From: Sulfopaludibacter sp035551455
GTDB taxonomy: Bacteria > Acidobacteriota > Terriglobia > Bryobacterales > Bryobacteraceae
Reading direction: 5' to 3'
DNA: 12,793 nt
Assembly: GCA_035551455.1 (NCBI GenBank)
Contig: DASZMZ010000208.1
Location: 1-12,793, forward strand
A model generated the notes under the pieces. That model did not search any database. It was given only the letters and a program-made list of their open reading frames with translations, and was not told the DNA's origin. The translations under genes were made by a program, and so were the position numbers. The first letter of the stretch is position 1. Each line of letters begins with the position of its first letter. Shown piece after piece: positions 7,050 through 12,793 of the stretch.

Positions 7050-7053
7050 CCTC
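7050..7053 (-). promoter_or_regulatory. Protease ribosome binding site
   Basis: GAGG on the minus strand sits 5 nt before the ATG at 7044. Three of its four bases form the closing end of the hairpin at 7051-7078. Confidence 0.6.
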
Positions 7054-7078
7054 AATTATTCTTCTCGAACAATTTGAG
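7051..7078 (-). promoter_or_regulatory. Hairpin masking the protease ribosome binding site
   Basis: As minus-strand RNA, an arm CTCAAATTGTTC, a 5-nt loop GAGAA and an arm GAATAATTGAG form an 11-bp A/U-rich stem with one bulged base and one G-U pair. The 3' arm ends in the GAG of the SD. The structure could lower translation until melted or bound, like an RNA thermometer or a protein-controlled leader. As DNA the same dyad lies between two divergent secreted-protein genes and could be an operator instead. The G-U pair, which would be a mismatch in DNA, slightly favours an RNA role. Confidence 0.4.
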
Positions 7079-7104
7079 AGTTTCTTGAACTCGCGGCCAC
7101 TAAT

Positions 7105-7110
7105 AGAGGT
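7105..7110 (+). promoter_or_regulatory. Ribosome binding site fixing the NHL protein start
   Basis: AGAGGT lies 10 nt before the ATG at 7121, and a signal peptide follows that ATG directly. This supports 7121 over the in-frame upstream ATG at 6959, which would overlap the divergent protease gene. Confidence 0.6.
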
Positions 7111-7120
7111 AAAGACGCCT

Positions 7121-9856
7121 ATGACACTCTGTCGCTGTGCCGCGGCCCTCCTCTTGTGGACGCCTATGGCGGGAGCCGCGTCCGCCCCCACCTACCGCAT
7201 CGATACCGTGGCCGGCAGCTCCTTATTGGGCGATGGGGGACCCGCCGCGCTCGCCCAGATCGGCAACATTCAAGCCCTTGCGGCCGACCATCTGGGCAAC
7301 ATCTACCTCTCCGACACCGATCATCACCGCGTCCGCAAAGTGAGTGCCTCCGGGGTCATCACCACCCTCGCGGGCACGGGCAGCGCCGGCTTCAGCGGAG
7401 ATGGCGGGGCCGCCACCGTGGCCCAGCTCAACTTCCCGTACGGCCTTGCCGTGGACCTCGCCGGCTACCTTTATATAGCGGACCTGGGAAACAACCGCGT
7501 CCGCCGCGTCAGCCCCGATGGGATGATCAGCACCTATGCGGGCGGCGGCGCGTCGGGTCCGGGTGACGGCGCTCCCGCTGTTGCCGCGCAACTCCTCTCG
7601 CCGCGCAATCTCGTGGTGGACGCCGCCGGCAATCTCTATATCGCGGAATTTGAAGGCCACCGCGTCCGCAAAGTTACCCCCGATGGGAAGATTTCTACCG
7701 TGGCCGGCACCGGGGTGGCCGGCTTTCGCGGTGAGGGGAGCCTCGCCTCCACCGCGCAATTGGCTTTCCCTGCCGGACTCGCCGTAGACCGCGCCGGCCT
7801 CCTCTATATTGCCGATTCGCAGAATCAGCGTGTCCGCAAAATCCTGTCGAGCGGCAGCATCGTCACCGTGCTCGGCGGCTCGGCCGCCACCGCGCTGCTC
7901 TCCCCGACCGCCGTCGCGGTGGACACGGCTGGCGACCTTTTCGCCGCCGACTCTACCGGGATCGTCCGCTGCCTGACGGCTGCCGGCGCATGGATCATCG
8001 TGGCTGGCACCGGCGCGCCCGGCTTTTCCGGCGATGGCGGACCGGCCCAATCTGCCATGCTTACCGCCCCCCGCGATCTGGCCGCCGATTTCTCAGGCAA
8101 CCTGCTGATTGCCGACGGCGTCCGCGTGCGCCGCGTGGATGGCCGCGGCGATATTCAGACCGTGGCCGGCGACGCGTACTTGCACGCGGTGGGCGATGGC
8201 GCATCCGCCCTCAACGGAATGCTGCTCCTGCCGTCCGCCGTGGCGCTGGATTCGAACGGCAATCTCTACATCGCCGATACCGGCACCCAGCGCGTGCGCC
8301 TGGTCTCCCCCGGGGCCATTCTCGAGACCTTCGCCGGCACGGGCGCGGCGGGCTTCGATCGCGATCTGGTACCGGCGTCGCAGGCCGCCTTGAATTCGCC
8401 GATGGGCGTTGCCGCCGCCGCCGGGACGGTCTGGATCGCCGACACTTATAATCACCGCATTCGCAAGGTGTCCGGTGGCGCCATCTCCACGTTCGCAGGC
8501 ACTGGAGTGAGCGGGACCGGCGCGGAGGGACTTCCGCCCCTGCAAACCCAACTGCGCGGACCGCACTCGGTCTGTCTCGATATGGGGGGCACCCTGTACA
8601 TTGTGGACACGTCGAACCACCGGGTGCTGCGCGTGGCCGCCAGTGGAACCGTCACCACTGCCGCGGGCAACGGTGCGCCGGGGGATGCCGGCGATGGCGG
8701 CCAGGCCCGGCTCGCCCAGTTGAACCAGCCGAGCGCCTGCGCGGTGGATTCCTTAGGCAACCTCTTCATCGCCGATACGTTCAGCCATCGCATCCGCCGA
8801 GTCAACCCGGCCGGCGTCATTACCACCGTGGCAGGTACGGGCCAACCCGGCAGCGCCATGGATGAAACCGCGGCCACCGTCTCGCCGTTGAACACGCCGC
8901 GCGGCGTCGCTGTCGATGGAAACGCCAATCTCTACATCGCCGATAGCGCCAACAATCGCGTGCGCCAGGTGACGCCCGATGGCCAGATCCACACCATTGC
9001 AGGAATCGGGCTGCCGGGTTTTACGGGCGACGGCGGCGATGGCGCAGCCGCACGCATCTCGACGCCCCTGGGGCTTACCGTGGATGGCGCCGGAAACATC
9101 TACTTCGCTGATTCGCTGAATAATCGGATTCGCCGCCTGACGCCCTTGCCCGCCGCTCCTCCACCGGTTGCTCCCACCGCGGCCACGCTCGCCTTGGTGA
9201 GTTCCGGCAGCCTGGCGCAGGGTCCCATCGCACCCGGCGAGTTGGTGACCATCTATGGCAGCGGCATTGGACCGGAGACCGGAATCGCCGGAACGGTCGA
9301 TTCGACGGGGCTGCTGGCGAATCTGCTGGGCGGCGCGGAAGTCCGCTTCGATGGTGTGCCCGCGCCGCTCTTCTATGCCCAGTCGGGGCAGATCAATGCG
9401 CAGGCTCCGTACTCGCTGGCCGGCGCCAATTCCACACATGTCGAGGTGCTCTACCAGAATCAGAGCGCCGGCTCGCTGGATCTGGCGGTGGCGGCCTCGG
9501 CTCCAGCGCTATTCCCCGCTGTGGTGAATCAGGATGGCAGTCTGAATTCGCAGGCGATGCCCGCGGCCCGCGGCACCGTGGTTACTCTTTATGCCACCGG
9601 AGAAGGACTTTCGAGCGGCGCCAACATCGCCGGCCAGCCTGCCGTTGCGCCCTATGGCACACCGGCCGCACCGGTCACCCTGGCGGTCGGAGGCGTTACC
9701 GCGCAACTCCTGTACGCTGGCCGCGCGCCTGCTTTTATCGGCCTGATGCAGATTAACGCCGTCGTTCCGGGTGGCTTCGTCCCCGCCGGTCCCGCCGCAC
9801 TCACTCTTACAGTCGGGGCCGCGACGTCGCCACTGATTACGATCTGGTTGCAATAG
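7121..9856 (+). CDS. Secreted 12-repeat NHL beta-propeller protein with TIGR03437-type C-terminus
   Basis: The chosen start gives 911 residues: a signal peptide (about 1-22, hydrophobic CAAALLLW, then AGAASA), an NHL-repeat region (about 25-675), a Pro/Ala linker (about 675-690) and a C-terminal domain (about 690-911). I count 12 repeat cores of the type VDxxGNLYIADxxNxRVRKV. Most are joined by a loop resembling TVAGTGxxGFSGDGGPAxxAQL. Twelve blades fit two six-bladed propellers. Repeat 5 (about 7861-7980) and repeat 6 are degenerate, lacking parts of the loop or core. The tail has PGELVTIYGSGIGP, YAQSGQINAQAPY and FIGLMQINAVVPGG, which are hallmarks of the Solibacter-associated TIGR03437 domain. 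It is probably extracellular or surface-associated and acts by binding; no catalytic motif is visible. It is divergent from the protease. Confidence 0.9.
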   Translation: MTLCRCAAALLLWTPMAGAASAPTYRIDTVAGSSLLGDGGPAALAQIGNIQALAADHLGNIYLSDTDHHRVRKVSASGVITTLAGTGSAGFSGDGGAATVAQLNFPYGLAVDLAGYLYIADLGNNRVRRVSPDGMISTYAGGGASGPGDGAPAVAAQLLSPRNLVVDAAGNLYIAEFEGHRVRKVTPDGKISTVAGTGVAGFRGEGSLASTAQLAFPAGLAVDRAGLLYIADSQNQRVRKILSSGSIVTVLGGSAATALLSPTAVAVDTAGDLFAADSTGIVRCLTAAGAWIIVAGTGAPGFSGDGGPAQSAMLTAPRDLAADFSGNLLIADGVRVRRVDGRGDIQTVAGDAYLHAVGDGASALNGMLLLPSAVALDSNGNLYIADTGTQRVRLVSPGAILETFAGTGAAGFDRDLVPASQAALNSPMGVAAAAGTVWIADTYNHRIRKVSGGAISTFAGTGVSGTGAEGLPPLQTQLRGPHSVCLDMGGTLYIVDTSNHRVLRVAASGTVTTAAGNGAPGDAGDGGQARLAQLNQPSACAVDSLGNLFIADTFSHRIRRVNPAGVITTVAGTGQPGSAMDETAATVSPLNTPRGVAVDGNANLYIADSANNRVRQVTPDGQIHTIAGIGLPGFTGDGGDGAAARISTPLGLTVDGAGNIYFADSLNNRIRRLTPLPAAPPPVAPTAATLALVSSGSLAQGPIAPGELVTIYGSGIGPETGIAGTVDSTGLLANLLGGAEVRFDGVPAPLFYAQSGQINAQAPYSLAGANSTHVEVLYQNQSAGSLDLAVAASAPALFPAVVNQDGSLNSQAMPAARGTVVTLYATGEGLSSGANIAGQPAVAPYGTPAAPVTLAVGGVTAQLLYAGRAPAFIGLMQINAVVPGGFVPAGPAALTLTVGAATSPLITIWLQ
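7261..9150 (+). repeat. Twelve NHL coding repeats
   Basis: Approximate repeat cores fall about every 120-170 bp; the coding DNA repeats variants of GGCAACNTNTANATNGC. The repeats are diverged at DNA level, so this is an ancient protein repeat and not a recent tandem amplification. The shortened fifth unit is the clearest irregularity. Confidence 0.75.
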
Positions 9857-9870
9857 GGCACGGCCTTAGC

Positions 9871-9888
9871 CGAAATAGTACCCTGGAA
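9871..9888 (+). promoter_or_regulatory. Promoter-like element before thiD
   Basis: CGAAATAGTACCCTGGAA contains TAGTAC (9876-9881) as a possible -10, 12 nt before the thiD ATG. It matches 16 of 18 positions of the element at 12570-12587 before another gene. It lies in the 37-bp gap after the NHL stop, so thiD may have its own promoter. No good -35 is seen. Confidence 0.4.
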
Positions 9889-9893
9889 TCTGC

Positions 9894-10673
9894 ATGGCCG
9901 TAGCACTCACCATTGCCGGATCCGACCCCAGCGGAGGCGCCGGCATTCAGGCCGACCTCAAAACGTTCCACCAGTTCGGTGTCTACGGTGAGGCCGTCAT
10001 CACGCTGGTCACCGTCCAGAACACCACCCGCGTCTCGCGCATTCAGGTGATGCCGCCCGACCTCGTGGTGCAGCAGATCGAGGCTGTGCTGGAAGACATC
10101 CCCCCGGCAGCCGCCAAGACCGGCGCTCTTGGGTCCGCCGAAGTGGTGCGGGCCGTTGCCGCCGTCGCGGCCGGCTTCGCTTTCCCACTCGTAGTCGACC
10201 CCGTCACCGTCAGCAAGCACGGACTCCCGCTCCTCCCTGACGATGCGCTGGAAGCCGTTCGCTGCGACTTGCTGCCTTGCGCGACTCTCCTCACGCCGAA
10301 CATTCCCGAGGCCGAGGCTTTGGCAGGTATCTCCATCCGCACGCTCGAACACGCGCGGCATGCCGCGGCCGCAATCCTCCGCATGGGTCCGCGCGCCGTC
10401 CTCATCAAAGGGGGCCACCTGGACGGCGACGCCACCGACCTTCTTTGGGATGGCACCAGCTTTCGCGAATTTCGCGCGCCGCGTATCGACACGCAGCATA
10501 CTCACGGCACTGGCTGCACCTATTCGGCCGCCATTGCCGCAGCCCTGGCGCGCGGCTTCGAACTACCGGATGCAGTGGGCCGCGCCAAGCGATTTATTCA
10601 GGAAGCTATTCGGACCAATCCCGGCCTCGGGCGCGGCTGCGGTCCTGTAAATCATCACGCCGAGGTGTTATGA
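9894..10673 (+). CDS. thiD: Hydroxymethylpyrimidine/phosphomethylpyrimidine kinase
   Basis: This 259-residue cytosolic ribokinase-fold enzyme phosphorylates HMP and HMP-phosphate to HMP-PP for thiamine synthesis. Signatures: ALTIAGSDPSGGAGIQADLKTF (residues 4-25), GVYGEAVITLVTVQN (29-43), VVDPVTVSKHG (100-110, where most homologues have M in place of T), LLTPNIPEAEALAG (132-145), VLIKGGH (169-175) and HTHGTGCTYSAAIAAALARG (202-221), with the anion hole and catalytic C208. The C-terminus GCGPVNH is also typical. The length is normal for single-domain ThiD, and no ThiE fusion is present. Only a weak GGAA precedes the ATG. It overlaps the next gene by 4 bp. No thiC, thiE or TPP riboswitch is in the window, so a salvage role or distant partners are likely. 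Pyridoxal kinase is a less likely alternative. Confidence 0.94.
   Translation: MAVALTIAGSDPSGGAGIQADLKTFHQFGVYGEAVITLVTVQNTTRVSRIQVMPPDLVVQQIEAVLEDIPPAAAKTGALGSAEVVRAVAAVAAGFAFPLVVDPVTVSKHGLPLLPDDALEAVRCDLLPCATLLTPNIPEAEALAGISIRTLEHARHAAAAILRMGPRAVLIKGGHLDGDATDLLWDGTSFREFRAPRIDTQHTHGTGCTYSAAIAAALARGFELPDAVGRAKRFIQEAIRTNPGLGRGCGPVNHHAEVL
10662..10667 (+). promoter_or_regulatory. Ribosome binding site for the thiD-coupled gene
   Basis: GAGGTG lies inside the last thiD codons, with GAGG ending 4 nt before the ATG at 10670. It supports the short overlapping gene being translated. Confidence 0.55.
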
Positions 10674-10912
10674 CGTTTCCCGAACTGCTGTTCGCCGCCA
10701 TTCAGCGCTCCGAAATTCCGCTCCGCTTTGAACCCGGCGCCGAAGAGGCTGTCGCCATACCCGTGACCGAAATGCTGGAGGCCTGGATCACCAGTCATCT
10801 GCCCACTGCCGATTCCCGCGCCGAGTTCGATGCAGGTCGCCGCGCTCTTGCGTTGCAGTTGCTCAGCGAGTTGAACGGTTCGGTTGAATTGGCCCCCGGT
10901 CAGTTCGAATAA
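10670..10912 (+). CDS. 80-residue unknown protein coupled to thiD
   Basis: The ATG overlaps the thiD stop as ATGA and has an SD (GAGGTG) inside thiD, so translation is probably coupled. The product is small, acidic and soluble-looking, without signal peptide, transmembrane segment, cysteine or metal motif. It is likely mostly helical (MTFPELLFAAIQRS, then VTEMLEAWITSHL, then AEFDAGRRALALQLLSEL). I do not recognise a family. Tight coupling suggests a role near ThiD or a shared transcript, but no thiamine-binding motif is visible. It ends inside the 3' end of the opposing gene, with a 13-bp overlap. Confidence 0.7.
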   Translation: MTFPELLFAAIQRSEIPLRFEPGAEEAVAIPVTEMLEAWITSHLPTADSRAEFDAGRRALALQLLSELNGSVELAPGQFE

Positions 10913-11388
10913 CCGGAAATGTCGGCGTACACCAGGCCATTGCTGCTCTGGAAGGAGATGGCGCCGCACGTCTGACCGTCCACCGCGGGAAAGACAATCG
11001 GCGACGGGAACGTGAGTTGCAGAGTCTGGTTGCCTGGCACAATCGCCCGCACGCCCGCCCCAAATGCGGACACCGTGGTGTCCGCGCACTGCCCATACGT
11101 GCCGCCCGAGAGCACTGGTTGAAAGATGCGCACGCGCTGACAGCCGGAATCGTAGTTGGTCAGCGTGATGGATGTTACCGCGAACGTCCCCACTCCCGGA
11201 CCGAACGTCTGAACGCCCGCTCCGCGATTCACAATCTCGCGGAAGAAGGGTTTCGCCGTGTTCACGATCATGACCGGTGTCACCGAACCACCCTTGGCCT
11301 GACTCTCGCGCGAGCGCATGAGCGGTCCGATCAGAAGCAGCCCCAGGAGAATTACGCCGCTGCAGGCGTTCCGTCTGGTGATAGTCAC
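10900..11388 (-). CDS. Small exported protein of unknown function
   Basis: From the proposed GTG the product has 162 residues: a positively charged start (TITRRN), a hydrophobic core (GVILLGLLLIGPLM) and then a Gly/Val/Thr-rich, probably beta-sandwich body (about 30-162). That body has three cysteines (in SGCQRV, YGQCAD and QTCGAI), two of which could form a disulfide. The N-terminal Cys precedes the hydrophobic core, so it is not a lipobox. The frame stays open to a GTG at 11484, which would give 194 residues. I prefer 11388 because the signal sequence then sits at the N-terminus and a TACACT hexamer lies 7 nt upstream, suggesting a leaderless mRNA. GTG 11427 is also possible. No family was recognised. 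The gene is divergent from the VWFA gene and convergent with the thiD unit. Confidence 0.65.
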   Translation of the reverse strand: MTITRRNACSGVILLGLLLIGPLMRSRESQAKGGSVTPVMIVNTAKPFFREIVNRGAGVQTFGPGVGTFAVTSITLTNYDSGCQRVRIFQPVLSGGTYGQCADTTVSAFGAGVRAIVPGNQTLQLTFPSPIVFPAVDGQTCGAISFQSSNGLVYADISGYSN

Positions 11389-11506
11389 GATCCGGAGTGT
11401 AGCCGTTTCCCGGGAGTGCGCAACCACCTGTTCTACTAGCTGCGAGTTCGCTCGGGTACTAGGCTCATCCGGTAACCTCCGCACGCCGCCCTACGTCCTG
11501 TGGACA
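11389..11506. promoter_or_regulatory. Divergent promoter region of the exported and VWFA genes
   Basis: This 118-bp stretch separates two divergent secreted-protein genes. On the minus strand TACACT (11401-11396) sits 7 nt before the GTG at 11388. A TAGTAC hexamer (about 11463-11458, minus) and other TAC/CTAG-rich segments are present. I do not see a confident -35/-10 pair for the VWFA gene on the plus strand, nor a strong SD. Confidence 0.3.
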
Positions 11507-12577
11507 ATGTTCTGGGTACTTGTCCTGGCCGGTGTGCTGGCCGCCGGACAACAAATTCCGCCCGATGATCCCGGTGTCGTGATCCGATCCACCACGAGCC
11601 TGGTCCAAGTCCGCGTCGTGGCTCAGGACTCGAAGGGCAAGTCCGTCACCTATCTTCGCCGCGAGGATTTCCAGGTATTCGACGATCGCAAAGCCCAGCC
11701 CGTGACCCTCTTCAAGCTCGATCAGGAGACCGGCACACGCCACGCTATTTTGCCGCCCACTGCGACCGATTCGACTGACGATGGCCCCGCGGCCGGCGGG
11801 TATTCCGTCCTGGTTCTGGACTGGGTCAACACCGAATACCCGGACCGTTACCGCGCCAAAGAACAGGCTATCCACATGCTGCAAACCTACCAGCCGCGGC
11901 AGCGCGTGGCCCTCTACCTGATCGACCGCGAGCCCCGCCTGCTCCACGAATTTACGTCAGACATGGCGGAACTCGTCGAAGTGCTCCAGAATCTCGATCT
12001 GACTTTCAGCGACATCGACGATGAGACTACGCCCGGCCGTTTCGACGCGCGTTATGCCGGTCGCGCCGGACGCGGCATGAGCGCGGAGGAGCAGTTCTTC
12101 TTCATGAACCGCCGCATCACGGACACCTTTCGCGCCTTCGAGAAGATTGCGGGCCGGCTGGCGCACGTGCCGGGGCGCAAGAGCCTCATCTGGCTATCCG
12201 ATGCTTTTCCGTTGAGTACGAATGGAGTTTTCTATTACCCCGACTTCGAAAGAGTGGTCGCCCAGTTGAACCGCTCCGACGTGGCCGTTTACAGTGTGGA
12301 CGCCCGCGGCCTATCGACCATCACCAGAAGCTACACGCCAACGATGGAGCAGTTCGCCGAACGCACGGGCGGTACGGCTTTCCACAGCCGCAACGATCTC
12401 GACGAGGGCATGCGGCTGGCACTGGAGGACCTCAACGTCAGCTACATGCTGGGCTTCCATGTGGGCGCCAACGCCGCGCTGGGTCCCCACGAGATCCGCG
12501 TCCGCATCAAGCGTCCGGGTATCAAGCTGCGCTACCGCGAATCCTACCAGCTAGCTGAGTCGCCGCAAGCGAAATAG
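11507..12577 (+). CDS. Secreted VWFA-related protein (acidobacterial type, TIGR03436-like)
   Basis: From the ATG at 11507 the product has 356 residues: a short signal peptide (FWVLVLAGVLAAGQ, about 1-15), an N-terminal strand-rich segment (about 24-72, TTSLVQVRVVAQDSKG and LRREDFQVFDD) and a von Willebrand A-like domain (about 98-318). The MIDAS position reads D105-W-V-N-T109 where the classical motif is DxSxS, so metal binding may be altered. Later landmarks are PGRKSLIWLSDAFPL (222-236), VAVYSVDARGL (259-269), FAERTGGTAF (283-292) and VSYMLGF (311-317). These match the VWFA-related family expanded in Acidobacteria. The likely role is protein-protein interaction outside the membrane. The frame is open upstream to 11318, but that would put the signal peptide inside the protein and overlap the divergent gene. 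The SD is weak. Confidence 0.88.
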   Translation: MFWVLVLAGVLAAGQQIPPDDPGVVIRSTTSLVQVRVVAQDSKGKSVTYLRREDFQVFDDRKAQPVTLFKLDQETGTRHAILPPTATDSTDDGPAAGGYSVLVLDWVNTEYPDRYRAKEQAIHMLQTYQPRQRVALYLIDREPRLLHEFTSDMAELVEVLQNLDLTFSDIDDETTPGRFDARYAGRAGRGMSAEEQFFFMNRRITDTFRAFEKIAGRLAHVPGRKSLIWLSDAFPLSTNGVFYYPDFERVVAQLNRSDVAVYSVDARGLSTITRSYTPTMEQFAERTGGTAFHSRNDLDEGMRLALEDLNVSYMLGFHVGANAALGPHEIRVRIKRPGIKLRYRESYQLAESPQAK

Positions 12578-12587
12578 TATCCTGTAA
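12570..12587 (+). promoter_or_regulatory. Promoter-like element over the VWFA stop codon
   Basis: CGAAATAGTATCCTGTAA contains TAGTAT (12575-12580), whose first three bases are the VWFA stop codon, ending 10 nt before the next ATG. It is 16/18 identical to the element before thiD. No SD precedes the following gene. Confidence 0.4.
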
Positions 12588-12590
12588 GTA

Positions 12591-12793
12591 ATGACGAAGG
12601 TCCAAGTCCGCTTCCGCTTGCAGAAACCGCTCGACGACGCCATGCTGCAGCGCCTCTCCGACACCACCACACTCTACGGCATCCAGAAAATCAAGGTCGA
12701 TCCGTCGTTGGACGGGCTGATGGTCGAGTACGACGCGAGCCGCCTTCGTCCCGCCGAAGTGGAATCGGCCCTGGCTGGCGCCGGAATCCCAGT
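12591..12793 (+). CDS. Small ferredoxin-fold-like protein, 3' end outside the window
   Basis: An ATG 13 bp after the VWFA stop opens a frame that continues to the window edge (67 full codons visible). The pattern suggests beta-alpha-beta-beta-alpha-beta: KVQVRFRL, helix DDAMLQRLSDTT, IQKIKVDPS, GLMVEYDASRL, helix RPAEVESALAGAG. This resembles the fold of heavy-metal-associated (HMA) domains, especially the ending EVESALAGAGIP, but the metal-binding CxxC is absent. It is therefore unlikely to be a copper chaperone. The gene may form an operon with the VWFA gene or use its own promoter at 12570-12587. Function unknown. Confidence 0.6.
   Translation, partial: MTKVQVRFRLQKPLDDAMLQRLSDTTTLYGIQKIKVDPSLDGLMVEYDASRLRPAEVESALAGAGIP

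Noticed and set aside
6959..7120. Upstream in-frame start for the NHL protein
   Set aside because: It would add 54 residues ahead of the signal peptide and overlap the divergent protease start. The SD at 7105-7110 supports 7121.
7261..9150. Regular repeats that might suggest a CRISPR array or tandem repeat locus
   Set aside because: They are in frame, diverged and explained by NHL protein repeats; there are no identical repeats with unique spacers.
7223..9439. Long minus-strand open frames (for example 7223-8050 and 8753-9439) opposite the NHL gene
   Set aside because: Their repeated Gly/Ala/Arg patterns mirror the NHL coding repeats. They have no SD and are not independent genes.
9861..9872. 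Stem CGGC-CTTA-GCCG after the NHL stop
   Set aside because: Only 4 bp and followed by AAATAGTA with no T-run; too weak to call a terminator.
9857..9893. Possible TPP riboswitch before thiD
   Set aside because: The gap is only 37 bp, far too short, and conserved thi-box sequences are absent.
9837..10505. Minus-strand 222-codon frame opposite thiD
   Set aside because: thiD is unmistakable on the plus strand; the antisense frame has no family features or start signals.
11318..11506. Upstream in-frame start for the VWFA protein
   Set aside because: It would bury the signal peptide at residue 64 and overlap the divergent exported gene.

Overview
This is a high-G+C bacterial window. Its most lineage-specific markers are a PadR-linked duplicated orphan permease (ADOP type), a VWFA-related protein of the acidobacterial type and an NHL-repeat protein ending in the Solibacter-type TIGR03437 tail. 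Together they point to Acidobacteriota, probably Solibacter/Bryobacterales. That placement rests on recalled family distributions, not on a search.

Layout. At the extreme left a minus-strand gene starts at base 10 behind a strong Shine-Dalgarno (SD) sequence and leaves the window. Next is a minus-strand pair: a PadR repressor (2883-3230), then a large FtsX/MacB-like permease with no ATPase (189-2879). Divergent from padR is garD, galactarate dehydratase (3311-4792). It meets tail to tail, across 6 bp, a minus-strand stand-alone HD-GYP protein (4799-5488). Upstream of that on the same strand is a secreted matrixin-like zinc metalloprotease (5557-7044). A 76-bp divergent region containing a hairpin separates the protease from a secreted protein with 12 NHL repeats (7121-9856). 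thiD (9894-10673) follows, overlapped by ATGA with an 80-residue unknown gene (10670-10912). A small exported unknown (10900-11388, minus) converges on that gene with a 13-bp overlap. Divergent from the small exported gene is a secreted VWFA-related protein (11507-12577). Thirteen bases later a small ferredoxin-fold-like gene runs off the right edge.

How the genes work together. The window looks like ordinary chromosome with short operons, not a mobile island: I see no transposase, integrase, tRNA, rRNA, CRISPR array or phage gene. Clear functional units are padR plus permease, and thiD plus the 80-residue protein. Four genes are predicted to be secreted (protease, NHL protein, small exported protein, VWFA protein), so extracellular and envelope functions dominate. 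garD and thiD are single metabolic genes without pathway neighbours in view.

The best leads are: a hairpin over the protease ribosome binding site; a possible cysteine switch and duplicated propeptide modules in the protease; a recurring ATAGWAYC -10-like element placed so close to start codons that leaderless or near-leaderless mRNAs are implied; and the thiD-coupled unknown. I did not find a convincing previously undescribed multigene system.
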